Shown here: positions 52,784 through 60,497 of the stretch, piece by piece
How the letters are laid out: every line of letters begins with the position of its first letter
How positions within the stretch are numbered: position 1 is the first letter of the stretch
Assembly: GCA_947577075.1 (NCBI GenBank)
Contig: CANPTW010000006.1
Span: forward strand, 21,311 to 85,310
Length of the DNA stretch: 64,000 nt
Origin: an uncultured Oscillibacter sp.
GTDB taxonomy: Bacteria; Bacillota; Clostridia; Oscillospirales; Oscillospiraceae
Direction of reading: 5' to 3'
The notes under the pieces: generated by a model
Database searches by the model: none
The model's input: the letters and a program-made list of their open reading frames with translations, nothing else
Told to the model about the DNA's origin: nothing
Program-made: the position numbers and the translations under genes

Positions 52784-53542
52784 TCAGTCAAACAGCGCCG
52801 TCTTCACCACGGCGAAGGCCTCCCGCAGATAGTAATTAGCGGTGAGCCACCACCAGGGCAGCTCCGCCGGGACGGCTATGGTCGTTAGGCCCTGCTTTTG
52901 GGCGATCATGCGGGCCCGGAAGCAGTGGAAGTCGTTGGTCACCACGGCGACGACCGCCGTTTCGGTATCCAGGCCGCGGGCCTCCAGCAGCTCCTTGGAA
53001 AAGGCAAAGTTCTGCGCCGTATTGGTGGAACGGTCCTCCAGAAGAAGGCGGGCGTTTTCCGCCCCGTCCTCCCCCCACAGGGCCCGGCGCATGGCCTCCG
53101 CCTCGGAGACGGCCTCCCCCGGCCCCTGTCCCCCGGAGAGGACCACCGGGATATCCGGGTGCTTTTCCAGATAGGCCTCCGCCGCCCGGATCCGGCTCCA
53201 CAGGGCCGCCGAGGGCTCCTCGCCGTTGACCCCGGCCCCCAGGACGATCACCGCGTCCACGGGGAGGCCGGAGTTGTCCGCCTCCCCCCGGAGGACAATG
53301 GCGGCCTCAATCCCGGCCAGCGCCGCAAGGCCCAGGGCCAAACCCGTGAAGAAGATCCGCCGGCAGACCGTTCCGGCCCGGGAGCGCCGCCCCCAGCGGA
53401 CCACGGCCATTCCCACGGCCCACACCGCCGCCGCCGCCAGAAGCAGCCAGCCGGTGAACCGCATCCCGTTGGGGATCACCGCCACGGCCAGCCCCGTCAG
53501 GGCCAGCAGGGCGATGCAGGCATATGTGAAATTCTTTCCCAT
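52784..53542 (-). CDS. YdcF/ElyC-like membrane protein (DUF218)
   Basis: A 252-residue protein with three N-terminal hydrophobic segments and the DUF218 domain: VDAVIVLGAGVNGEEPS, IPVVLSGGQGPGE, EDRSTNTAQNFAFSKEL and VVTNDFHCFRARMIAQ. Family members (SanA, ElyC, YdcF) affect the cell envelope or bind nucleotides; the exact reaction is unclear. The start at 53542 (MGKNFTYACIALL) begins the first span. Confidence 0.82.
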   Translation of the reverse strand: MGKNFTYACIALLALTGLAVAVIPNGMRFTGWLLLAAAAVWAVGMAVVRWGRRSRAGTVCRRIFFTGLALGLAALAGIEAAIVLRGEADNSGLPVDAVIVLGAGVNGEEPSAALWSRIRAAEAYLEKHPDIPVVLSGGQGPGEAVSEAEAMRRALWGEDGAENARLLLEDRSTNTAQNFAFSKELLEARGLDTETAVVAVVTNDFHCFRARMIAQKQGLTTIAVPAELPWWWLTANYYLREAFAVVKTALFD

Positions 53543-53589
53543 CGTTGATCCTCTGTAAGAGCCGCCGCACCCGGCGGCCCGGAGGCGCG

Positions 53590-55488
53590 TCACGCCTCCC
53601 CGGCCTCCTCGCTGAGCTGTTCCCAGCGCTGGTACAGGGCGTCCAGCTCCTCCTGGGCGCTCTCCCGCTCCTCCGTCAGAGCCGTCAGCCGCTCATAGTC
53701 GCAGGCGGCGGCTTCCATATCCGCCTCCAGGGCGGCGATGCGCTCCTCCGCCCTGGCGACGTCCCGCTCGCAGATGGTGAGCTGCCGCCGGGCGTTCTGC
53801 TGGGCCCGGTTGCCCCGGACGGGGCGCTCCGCCTTCTCCCTGGCGGGCTTCGGCGGCTCGATTTTCGCCGCCTCCTCCTGGGCCTTCATCTGCCGGTACT
53901 GGGCGAAGCCGCAGGGGTAGTCCGTAATCGTCTCGTCCGCCAGCTCCCAGATCCGGGTGGCGAAGCGGTTGATGAAATAGCGGTCGTGGCTGACGAAGAG
54001 CAGCGTCCCGTCGTAGCTCTCCACCGCCTCCTCGATCCACTCCCGGGAGGCGATGTCCAGGTGGTTCGTGGGCTCGTCCAGGATCAGGAAGTTGATCTCC
54101 CCGTCCATCAGCATGCACAATCGCAGCCGGCTCTGCTCTCCGCCGGAGAGGACGGAAACGGGCTTGAACACGTCCTCCCCCCGGAAGTCATAGGCCGCCA
54201 GGCGGTTTCGGGCGCTCTGGGCGGAGAGGCCCCGCTTGGAGGCCATCATGGTTTCCACCAGGTTCCAGTCCGGGTGGTCGAAGCGGATGATCTGGGGCAG
54301 GTAGGCGGGCTTCGCCTGGGGCCCCAGCCGGACCCGCCCCTGGTCGGGGTACAGCTCCCCCATGATCATTTTGATGAGGGTGGATTTCCCTGTGCCGTTG
54401 TCCCCGATGAGGGCGATGCGCTCGGCCCCCTCCACCTTTAAGGTGATGCCATCGAACAGGTGCTTGTCCCCATAGGACTTGGCAAGGTCCCGGATTCCCA
54501 GCACCTCGTCCCCGTGGAACTCGGCGGTGGAGAAGCGGGCGTCCATTTTCCGCGCCTTGGCGGGCTTCTCGGTGGTGCGCATGCGCTCGATCCGCCGCTC
54601 GATGTTGATGGCCCGGCGGTAGGTCTTGTCCATGCCCTGGAAGGCCCAGAGGCGGAGCTGGTCCGCCGCCTTTTCCAGCTGCTCGATTTTCGCCTGTTCC
54701 TTCTGGTACTGCTTCAGCCGCTCCTGATAGCGGCGCTCCTTCTCCACGGCGTAAAAACTGTAGTTCCCGCTGTAAAACTCCGCCTTGCCGTTTTCAATCT
54801 CAATGACCCGGGTCACCACCCGGTCCAGGAAATAGCGGTCGTGGGAGATGGCCACCACGGTGCCCCGGAAGCCCCGGATATACTCCTCCAGCCACTCCGT
54901 GGCGTGAAGGTCCAGGTGGTTCGTGGGCTCGTCCAGCAGCAGGATGTCCGTGTCCTCCAGGATGAGGCGGCCAAGGTTCACCCGGGTCTTCTCGCCGCCG
55001 GAGAGGCTGTCGAAGAGCTGGCTCCGCATCTCCTGGGGAATGGAGAGGCCGTTGGCGATTTTGTTGACGGCCACGTCGGTGTCATAGCCCCCGAAGACCT
55101 CGAACCGCTCGGCGAGGGCCCCGTAGCGCCGCAGCAGGGCGGGGTCCGTTTCCCCCGCGGCCATGCGGCCCTCCAGGGCCTCCATCTCCCCCGCCAGGCT
55201 CTCCAGCCGGGCGAAGGCGGAGCGGAGCACGTCCTCCACCGTGTATCCCGCGGGATACACGGGAATCTGGGAAATCAGGCCCAGCCGGCGGCGGTCGGCG
55301 ACGGAAACCTGCCCCTCGTCGTGGTCCAGCTCTCCCGTCAGTATGCGGAACAGGGTGGTCTTGCCGGCGCCGTTCCGGCCCAGCAGGCCCACCCGCTCTC
55401 CCTGGTCGATCTGGAAGGTCAGGCCGTCCAGGACGTTGCGGCCCACCTCAAAGGATTTGACCAGGGAGCGGATCTGTATCTCAATCAT
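53590..55488 (-). CDS. ABC-F family ATPase
   Basis: A 632-residue soluble protein with two ABC domains (Walker A GRNGAGKTT and GDNGTGKST; signatures LSGGEKTRVNLGRLI and LSGGEQSRLRL), a linker with charged helices between them, and a C-terminal coiled coil. ABC-F proteins act on the ribosome, as translation factors or antibiotic-protection proteins. The C-terminal coiled coil points to the YdiF/Uup-like housekeeping groups rather than a dedicated resistance factor. Confidence 0.88.
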   Translation of the reverse strand: MIEIQIRSLVKSFEVGRNVLDGLTFQIDQGERVGLLGRNGAGKTTLFRILTGELDHDEGQVSVADRRRLGLISQIPVYPAGYTVEDVLRSAFARLESLAGEMEALEGRMAAGETDPALLRRYGALAERFEVFGGYDTDVAVNKIANGLSIPQEMRSQLFDSLSGGEKTRVNLGRLILEDTDILLLDEPTNHLDLHATEWLEEYIRGFRGTVVAISHDRYFLDRVVTRVIEIENGKAEFYSGNYSFYAVEKERRYQERLKQYQKEQAKIEQLEKAADQLRLWAFQGMDKTYRRAINIERRIERMRTTEKPAKARKMDARFSTAEFHGDEVLGIRDLAKSYGDKHLFDGITLKVEGAERIALIGDNGTGKSTLIKMIMGELYPDQGRVRLGPQAKPAYLPQIIRFDHPDWNLVETMMASKRGLSAQSARNRLAAYDFRGEDVFKPVSVLSGGEQSRLRLCMLMDGEINFLILDEPTNHLDIASREWIEEAVESYDGTLLFVSHDRYFINRFATRIWELADETITDYPCGFAQYRQMKAQEEAAKIEPPKPAREKAERPVRGNRAQQNARRQLTICERDVARAEERIAALEADMEAAACDYERLTALTEERESAQEELDALYQRWEQLSEEAGEA

Positions 55489-55500
55489 AATACCTTGTTC

Positions 55501-56886
55501 TCATTCTTCGTTTGCGGTCTTGTTCAGCTGTTCCACCAGCCGTTCAAACTTCATGGCGTGGGACGCCTTCACCAGCATGACGGTCCCCGGGCCCAGCTGC
55601 CGCCGGAGCTCGGGAAGGGCCTCCTCCTTCGTGGGGAAGTACTGGACCGACCCGCCGCTCAGGGCCACGCCGTCAGCAATCTTCCCGGCCAGGTCCCCGC
55701 TGCCGATGGCGAACACCAGGTCGATGCCCAGCATGGCGGCCAGAGCCCCCAGGTTGAAATGGGCCCGGTTTCCAATGGCGCCCAGCTCCCCCATGTCCCC
55801 CAGGACGGCCACCCGCTTGTCGCACTCCGTCCGGGCCAGGATCTCCAGGGCCGCCGCCACGGATTGGGGATTGGCGTTATAGCAGTCGTCCAGCAGCACC
55901 CGCCGCCCGGGCAGGCGGAGCACCCGCATCCGGCTTCCCGTGGGAACGTAGGCGGCGGCTCCCCGGACGATTTCCTCCCGGCTCAGGCCCAGGACCTCCC
56001 CCGCCGCCACGGCGATGGCGGCGGCGTAGGCCATGTGCTCGCCCGGGGCGGGGATGCACAGCTCATAGCGGTCCCGCTCCGTGACGACGGCGCAGCTGAT
56101 GCCGTCGATTCCGTGGTCGGCAATTTCGGTGATTCGGGCCTGGCAGTGGCCGGATTTGCCGCAGCGTATGGTCCGGAAGGGCACGGCCACGGTGTCAAGC
56201 AGAGCGTCGTCGCCGTTCAGGATCACCGTGCCGTCCCGGCGCAGGTGCTCGAAGACCTCGCATTTGGCCTTTAAGATGCCCTCCCGGCTGCCCAGATACT
56301 CGATGTGGGCGTCTCCGATGTTGGAGATGACGGCCACATCCGGCTTCACCATGGCGGAGAGGTACTCGATCTCACCGAAGTGGTTCATGCCGGTTTCGAC
56401 AACCGCCGCCTCGTGGTCCTGTTCCAGACCGAGAAGGGTCAGGGGGACGCCCACGTCGTTGTTGTGGTTCCCCGGGGTTTTCCAGACCTTCAGCTTCGCC
56501 CCCAGGACGGCGGCGATCATGTCCTTGGTGGTGGTTTTCCCCACGCTGCCGGTCACCTGAATCACCGGGATGGGGAAGAGGTCCCGATAGGCGGAGGCCA
56601 GGGCCCGCAGGGCCAGCCGGGTATCCTCCACCCGGATATAAAATTTGTCCTTCCGGAGGGGTTCCGGCACCCGGGCGCAGAGGCACCCGGCGGCGCCGGC
56701 CTCCAGGGCGGCGGCGATAAAGTCATGCCCGTCGAACCGTTCCCCCACCCAGGGCAGGAACAGGCAGCCGGGAGTCAGAGCGCGGCTGTCGGTGCAGACC
56801 GCAGTGACGGCGGGGGCGTATTCTCCGGGGTTCAGCCATACGCCGTCCACGGCGGCGGCGATCCGGCCGGCAGTCATGGGCTCCAT
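55501..56886 (-). CDS. murF: UDP-MurNAc-tripeptide:D-Ala-D-Ala ligase
   Basis: A 461-residue cytosolic Mur ligase that adds D-Ala-D-Ala to the peptidoglycan precursor. ATP loop GSVGKTTTKDMI, then NHNNDVGVPLTLL, ETGMNHFGEIEYLS and the Mur C-domain start (LDDCYNANPQSV). It follows ddl on the same strand (57 bp), and the two steps are consecutive. The start at 56886 is chosen by the GGAGG sequence upstream. Confidence 0.93.
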   Translation of the reverse strand: MEPMTAGRIAAAVDGVWLNPGEYAPAVTAVCTDSRALTPGCLFLPWVGERFDGHDFIAAALEAGAAGCLCARVPEPLRKDKFYIRVEDTRLALRALASAYRDLFPIPVIQVTGSVGKTTTKDMIAAVLGAKLKVWKTPGNHNNDVGVPLTLLGLEQDHEAAVVETGMNHFGEIEYLSAMVKPDVAVISNIGDAHIEYLGSREGILKAKCEVFEHLRRDGTVILNGDDALLDTVAVPFRTIRCGKSGHCQARITEIADHGIDGISCAVVTERDRYELCIPAPGEHMAYAAAIAVAAGEVLGLSREEIVRGAAAYVPTGSRMRVLRLPGRRVLLDDCYNANPQSVAAALEILARTECDKRVAVLGDMGELGAIGNRAHFNLGALAAMLGIDLVFAIGSGDLAGKIADGVALSGGSVQYFPTKEEALPELRRQLGPGTVMLVKASHAMKFERLVEQLNKTANEE

Positions 56887-56943
56887 TCCATCCTCCTTCT
56901 CACGCCCCGGGGACGGGGCGCGCACTCCTAACTCGTTTATGTA

Positions 56944-57996
56944 TCAGCGCCGCCGGATGCCCAGGGACAGCCGGACGATCTCCTCGCAGAGCTCTCCGTA
57001 GCACAAGCCCACGGCGGCGGCCTCCTGGGGGACGAAGCTGGTGGGGGTCATCCCCGGGAGGGAATTGGCCTCCAGGCACCAGAGCTGTCCGTCTTTATCC
57101 AGAATCATGTCCGTCCGGGAGTAGACCGCCAGGCCCAGGGCCCTGTGGACCCGCAGGGCCAGCTCCCCGGCGGCGGCGGCCTCCGCCTCCGTCAGCGGGG
57201 CGGGGCAGACCTCCTCGGCGCCGCCCTTCTGGTACTTGGCGGCGTAGTCGAAATCCTTTCCGGCGGGGGTGGTTTCCACGGCGGGCAGGGCCCGGTCCCC
57301 CAGGACCGCCACCGTCAGCTCCCGGCCATAGATCCGCTCCTCCCAGATGACCTCCCCGCCGAAGCTCCGGACCTGCATCAGCGCGTCCCGGAGCTCCTCC
57401 CGGCTCTCCGGCAGGAAGACCCCCAGGGAGGACCCGCCGGTGGTGCATTTCACCACACAGGGCATGGGCAGCTCCCAGGCCAGCCGGCAGGCGTCCTCCG
57501 GACCGTACTCCAGCACGCCCCACTTCGGCGTGGGGATGCCCTCCGCGTTCATGATCCGCTTGGCCACTGCCTTGTCCATGGCCACGCCGGAGGCCAGGTA
57601 TCCGGACCCGGTATAGGGCACGCCCAAAAGCTCCAGGGCGGCCTGAACCCGGCCGTCCTCCCCGTCCCGGCCGTGGAGGCCCAGGAACACGACGTCTGCC
57701 CGCTGGCACAGCTCCAGCACGTGGGGGCCGAAAACCCGGGGGCTCTGGTCCCTCCGGCTCCGCCGGACGGCCTCCAGGTCCGGGGCCGCGGTTTCAATCC
57801 TCGCCTCGGGGCACAGGCCGTCCGCCGCGTCGAAGAGGGTCTCCGGGTCCGCCGGGAGTTCCTCCAGCCCTAAAAACAAATCAACCAAAATGGCCCGGTG
57901 GCCCCGCTCCCGCAGGGCCCGGCAGATGCCGGTCCCCGTCACCAGGGACACGGCCCGCTCGGTGGAGAGCCCCCCGGCCAATACAACGATTTTCAT
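56944..57996 (-). CDS. ddl: D-alanine-D-alanine ligase
   Basis: A 350-residue ATP-grasp ligase. VVLAGGLSTERAVS, HGRDGEDGRVQAALELLG, CTTGGSSLGV, the Tyr of FDYAAKYQKG in the omega loop (D-Ala type, not the His of D-lactate ligases), and the metal site CLEANSLPGMTPTSFVP are all present. So no VanA-type resistance is indicated. It is first of a peptidoglycan pair with murF. Confidence 0.92.
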   Translation of the reverse strand: MKIVVLAGGLSTERAVSLVTGTGICRALRERGHRAILVDLFLGLEELPADPETLFDAADGLCPEARIETAAPDLEAVRRSRRDQSPRVFGPHVLELCQRADVVFLGLHGRDGEDGRVQAALELLGVPYTGSGYLASGVAMDKAVAKRIMNAEGIPTPKWGVLEYGPEDACRLAWELPMPCVVKCTTGGSSLGVFLPESREELRDALMQVRSFGGEVIWEERIYGRELTVAVLGDRALPAVETTPAGKDFDYAAKYQKGGAEEVCPAPLTEAEAAAAGELALRVHRALGLAVYSRTDMILDKDGQLWCLEANSLPGMTPTSFVPQEAAAVGLCYGELCEEIVRLSLGIRRR

Positions 57997-58160
57997 AATG
58001 GTTCCTCCCGCAACAGGAATCCGGCAGGCGGGCCGTTCCGGCCGGGCGTGCCGCCTATTTAAAACTATTATAATCTGCTATAGTTTAGCACAAGCCGCCG
58101 GTAAATACAACCGCAAAAACGCTTTTTTCCCATTCCCTCCGGAAAAGCGCCGGAAAGGGC

Positions 58161-58191
58161 TTGACATGGACCCCACTCCATGTGATACACT
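58161..58191 (+). promoter_or_regulatory. MerR-type promoter of the DUF362 gene
   Basis: TTGACA and TACACT are 19 bp apart, with the perfect dyad ACATGGA/TCCATGT between them. It matches the merR promoter at 25684-25714 at 22 of 31 positions, so the same regulator probably acts here. Confidence 0.7.
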
Positions 58192-58242
58192 GATTGCCAA
58201 ATCATCCGGACGGAAAAGGATTCGTAAAAAGGAGAAGATACT

Positions 58243-59364
58243 ATGGCTGAAACGTCCAAGGTCTACTTTGCGGACTTCCGCTGTCCCAGCTGGCGGGAGA
58301 ACCTGACCCAGAAGCTGGCCCGCCTTATGATGACCGCGGGTTTTGGTGAAATTGACATGGAGGACAAGTTCGTCGCCATCAAGATGCACTTCGGCGAGCC
58401 GGGGAACCTGGCCTACCTCCGGCCCAACTGGGCCAAAGCCGTGGCGGACCTGGTGAAGTCCCAGGGGGGGAAGCCCTTCCTGACGGACTGCAACACGCTG
58501 TATATCGGCGGGCGGAAAAACGCCCTGGACCATCTGGAGTCCGCTTATGTCAATGGCTTTACCCCGTATTCCACCGGCTGCCACGTCCTCATAGCCGACG
58601 GGCTGAAGGGCGACGACGAGGTGTCCGTCCCCGTGGAGGGCGGGGAATATGTGCAGGAGGCGAAGATCGGCCGGGCCGTCATGGACGCCGACGTCTTCGT
58701 CAGCCTGACCCACTTCAAGGGCCACGAGCAGGCCGGCATGGGCGGGACGCTGAAGAACATCGGCATGGGCTGCGGCTCCCGGGCGGGGAAGATGGAGCAG
58801 CACAACTCCGGAAAGCCCTTCGTAAAGGGGGACAAGTGCATCGGCTGCCGGGCCTGCGCCAAGATCTGCGCCCACGGCGCCCCCCAGTTTGGCCCGGACG
58901 GCAGGGCGTCCATCGACACGGACAAGTGCGTGGGCTGCGGACGGTGCCTGGCGGTCTGCCCCAAGGACGCCATCGACTGCCTCTATGACGAGGCCCCCAC
59001 CATCCTGAACTACAAAATTGCCGAATACACCAAGGCCGTGGTGGCCGGGCGGCCCTGCTTCCACGTGTCGCTGGTGCTGGACGTCTCCCCCAACTGCGAC
59101 TGCCACGGGGAGAACGACACGCCCATCGCCGCGGACGTGGGCATGTTCGCCTCCTTCGACCCGGTGGCCCTGGATCAGGCCTGCGCCGACGCGGTAGTCT
59201 CCCAGCCGCCCCTGCCGGGCTCCGTGCTGTTTGACGAGGGCTTCGACTGCTCCTGCGGCGACGTCTTCCAGGCGGCCCACCCGGACACCCACTGGCAGTC
59301 CTGCCTGGAGCACGCGGAGAAGCTGGGCCTGGGAACCCGGAAGTACGAGCTGATTAAAATCTGA
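58243..59364 (+). CDS. DUF362 protein with two 4Fe-4S clusters
   Basis: A 373-residue protein. DUF362 core (FVAIKMHFGEPGNLAYLRP, HFKGHEQAGMGGTLKNIGMG) with a ferredoxin insert of two CxxCxxCxxxC sites (CIGCRACAKIC and CVGCGRCLAVC) near residues 200-245, and extra Cys at the end (CDCHGEND, FDCSCGD). The family's reaction is not established; the clusters point to electron transfer. The MerR-type promoter suggests induction by electrophile or redox stress. Confidence 0.85.
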   Translation: MAETSKVYFADFRCPSWRENLTQKLARLMMTAGFGEIDMEDKFVAIKMHFGEPGNLAYLRPNWAKAVADLVKSQGGKPFLTDCNTLYIGGRKNALDHLESAYVNGFTPYSTGCHVLIADGLKGDDEVSVPVEGGEYVQEAKIGRAVMDADVFVSLTHFKGHEQAGMGGTLKNIGMGCGSRAGKMEQHNSGKPFVKGDKCIGCRACAKICAHGAPQFGPDGRASIDTDKCVGCGRCLAVCPKDAIDCLYDEAPTILNYKIAEYTKAVVAGRPCFHVSLVLDVSPNCDCHGENDTPIAADVGMFASFDPVALDQACADAVVSQPPLPGSVLFDEGFDCSCGDVFQAAHPDTHWQSCLEHAEKLGLGTRKYELIKI

Positions 59365-59381
59365 CGGAATCCTGACGGGAG

Positions 59382-59657
59382 GCGCGGCGGAAAGCCGCGC
59401 CTCAGACTGTGGCTGTCAAAGAAAAGCCGAAAACTACTTCAACGGGAAGGAAGGGTGTGCGCGGCTGCGCCCGCAGGCGCGTTTCGGAACGCAACCGCCG
59501 CTTGCGGCGGCTCTTAGCGCGGAGATAAACCCAGGAAGGGTTTCCTGCGCCATTCAAATCATAAGTTTTCAGAACTTCTCACGGGTTCTGAAAACTTGCG
59601 CAGGCTGGCAAAAAATTCTTTTTTGACAGCCTGAGGCGCGGCGGAAAGCCGCGCCTC
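59382..59657. repeat. Dispersed terminator-associated repeat, copy C
   Basis: A 25-bp terminator hairpin (59382-59406) is repeated exactly at 59633-59657, the latter followed by a T-run. Between them is the element: left end CAGACTGTGGCTGTCAAAG, right end (reversed) CAGGCTGTCAAAAAAG, the shared block tcaacgggaaggaag, and the AAGTTTTC../CAGGCTGG.. stems. A GC-rich stretch (59460-59520) is extra compared with copy B. 59658-59798 shows nothing else. Confidence 0.8.
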
Positions 59658-59798
59658 TTTTCCGGTTCTAACCGTCCCGCCCCTCTCATACAATGCGGTA
59701 TAGTCGGCACGGCGGAAAAGAATCCATGGGATTCTTTTCCGTGCGCCGCGTAAGCGGCCCGCTGTGTTTGCCTATATCACAACCGAGAGGTGGACAAC

Positions 59799-60422
59799 AT
59801 GACGACGAAAAACGAAGTGCTGCTGGAGGGCCTGGTCCTGGGGGAGCCGGAGTGGTCCCATGAGAACCACGGCACGCAATTTTACCGCGTATACCTTCAG
59901 GTCCCCCGGCTCAGCGGCCAGACGGATCTGCTGCCCGTGCTGCTGCCGGGCGGGCTGGCCGCCCAGGCGGCGGAAGGCCGCTCCCTGCAGGTCCGGGGGC
60001 AGCTCCGCTCCTTCAACAACCGCAGCGGCGTGGGCAGCCGCCTGGTGCTGACGGTTTATGCCCAGGAGCTGCAGCCGGGGCGGGACGAGCCCTGCAATCA
60101 GATTACCCTCTCCGGCGCTTTGTGCAAGCCCCCCATCTTCCGCCGGACCCCCCTGGGGCGGAGCATCTGCGACCTGATGCTGGCCGTGCCCCGGCGCTAT
60201 GGCCGGGCGGACTACCTGCCGGTTATCGCCTGGGGCCAGCTGGCGGTGAAGGCCAGCCGCCTCCGCGTGGGGGACCCCCTGGCCCTGGAGGGCCGGGTCC
60301 AGAGCCGTACATACCACAAGACGCTGGAGTCCGGGGAAACGGAAGAACGGACCGCCTACGAAGTCTCCATGATGCGCCTGCTGGACCCGGAGGAGCCGTC
60401 CCCCGGCGGGCAGGAAGCGTAA
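59799..60422 (+). CDS. Tandem OB-fold single-strand-binding-like protein
   Basis: A 207-residue protein with two SSB-like halves: NEVLLEGLVLGEPEWSHENH..FYRVYLQVPRLSGQTDLLPV and NQITLSGALCKPPIF..RSICDLMLAVPRRYGRADYLPVIAWG. Each is a short OB fold. It lacks the acidic tail of true SSB. It may be an accessory replication protein of the PriB/SSB family specific to these Clostridia. GAGAGGTGGA lies before ATG 59799. Confidence 0.75.
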   Translation: MTTKNEVLLEGLVLGEPEWSHENHGTQFYRVYLQVPRLSGQTDLLPVLLPGGLAAQAAEGRSLQVRGQLRSFNNRSGVGSRLVLTVYAQELQPGRDEPCNQITLSGALCKPPIFRRTPLGRSICDLMLAVPRRYGRADYLPVIAWGQLAVKASRLRVGDPLALEGRVQSRTYHKTLESGETEERTAYEVSMMRLLDPEEPSPGGQEA

Positions 60423-60435
60423 CCGGAAACGGGCG

Positions 60436-60470
60436 AACGCCCTCCGCCGAAAGCGGAGGGCGTTCTGCCT
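60436..60470. terminator. Terminator between the SSB-like gene and hppA
   Basis: Stem AACGCCCTCCGC/GCGGAGGGCGTT with a 5-nt loop, between convergent genes; the tail is poor in T. Confidence 0.65.
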
Positions 60471-60497
60471 GTTGGAAAGGAAGAAAAGAAGCAGATT

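Noticed and set aside
56944..57996. VanA/VanB-type ligase (glycopeptide resistance)
   Set aside because: The omega loop keeps the Tyr of D-Ala-D-Ala ligases and no vanH/vanX genes are near.
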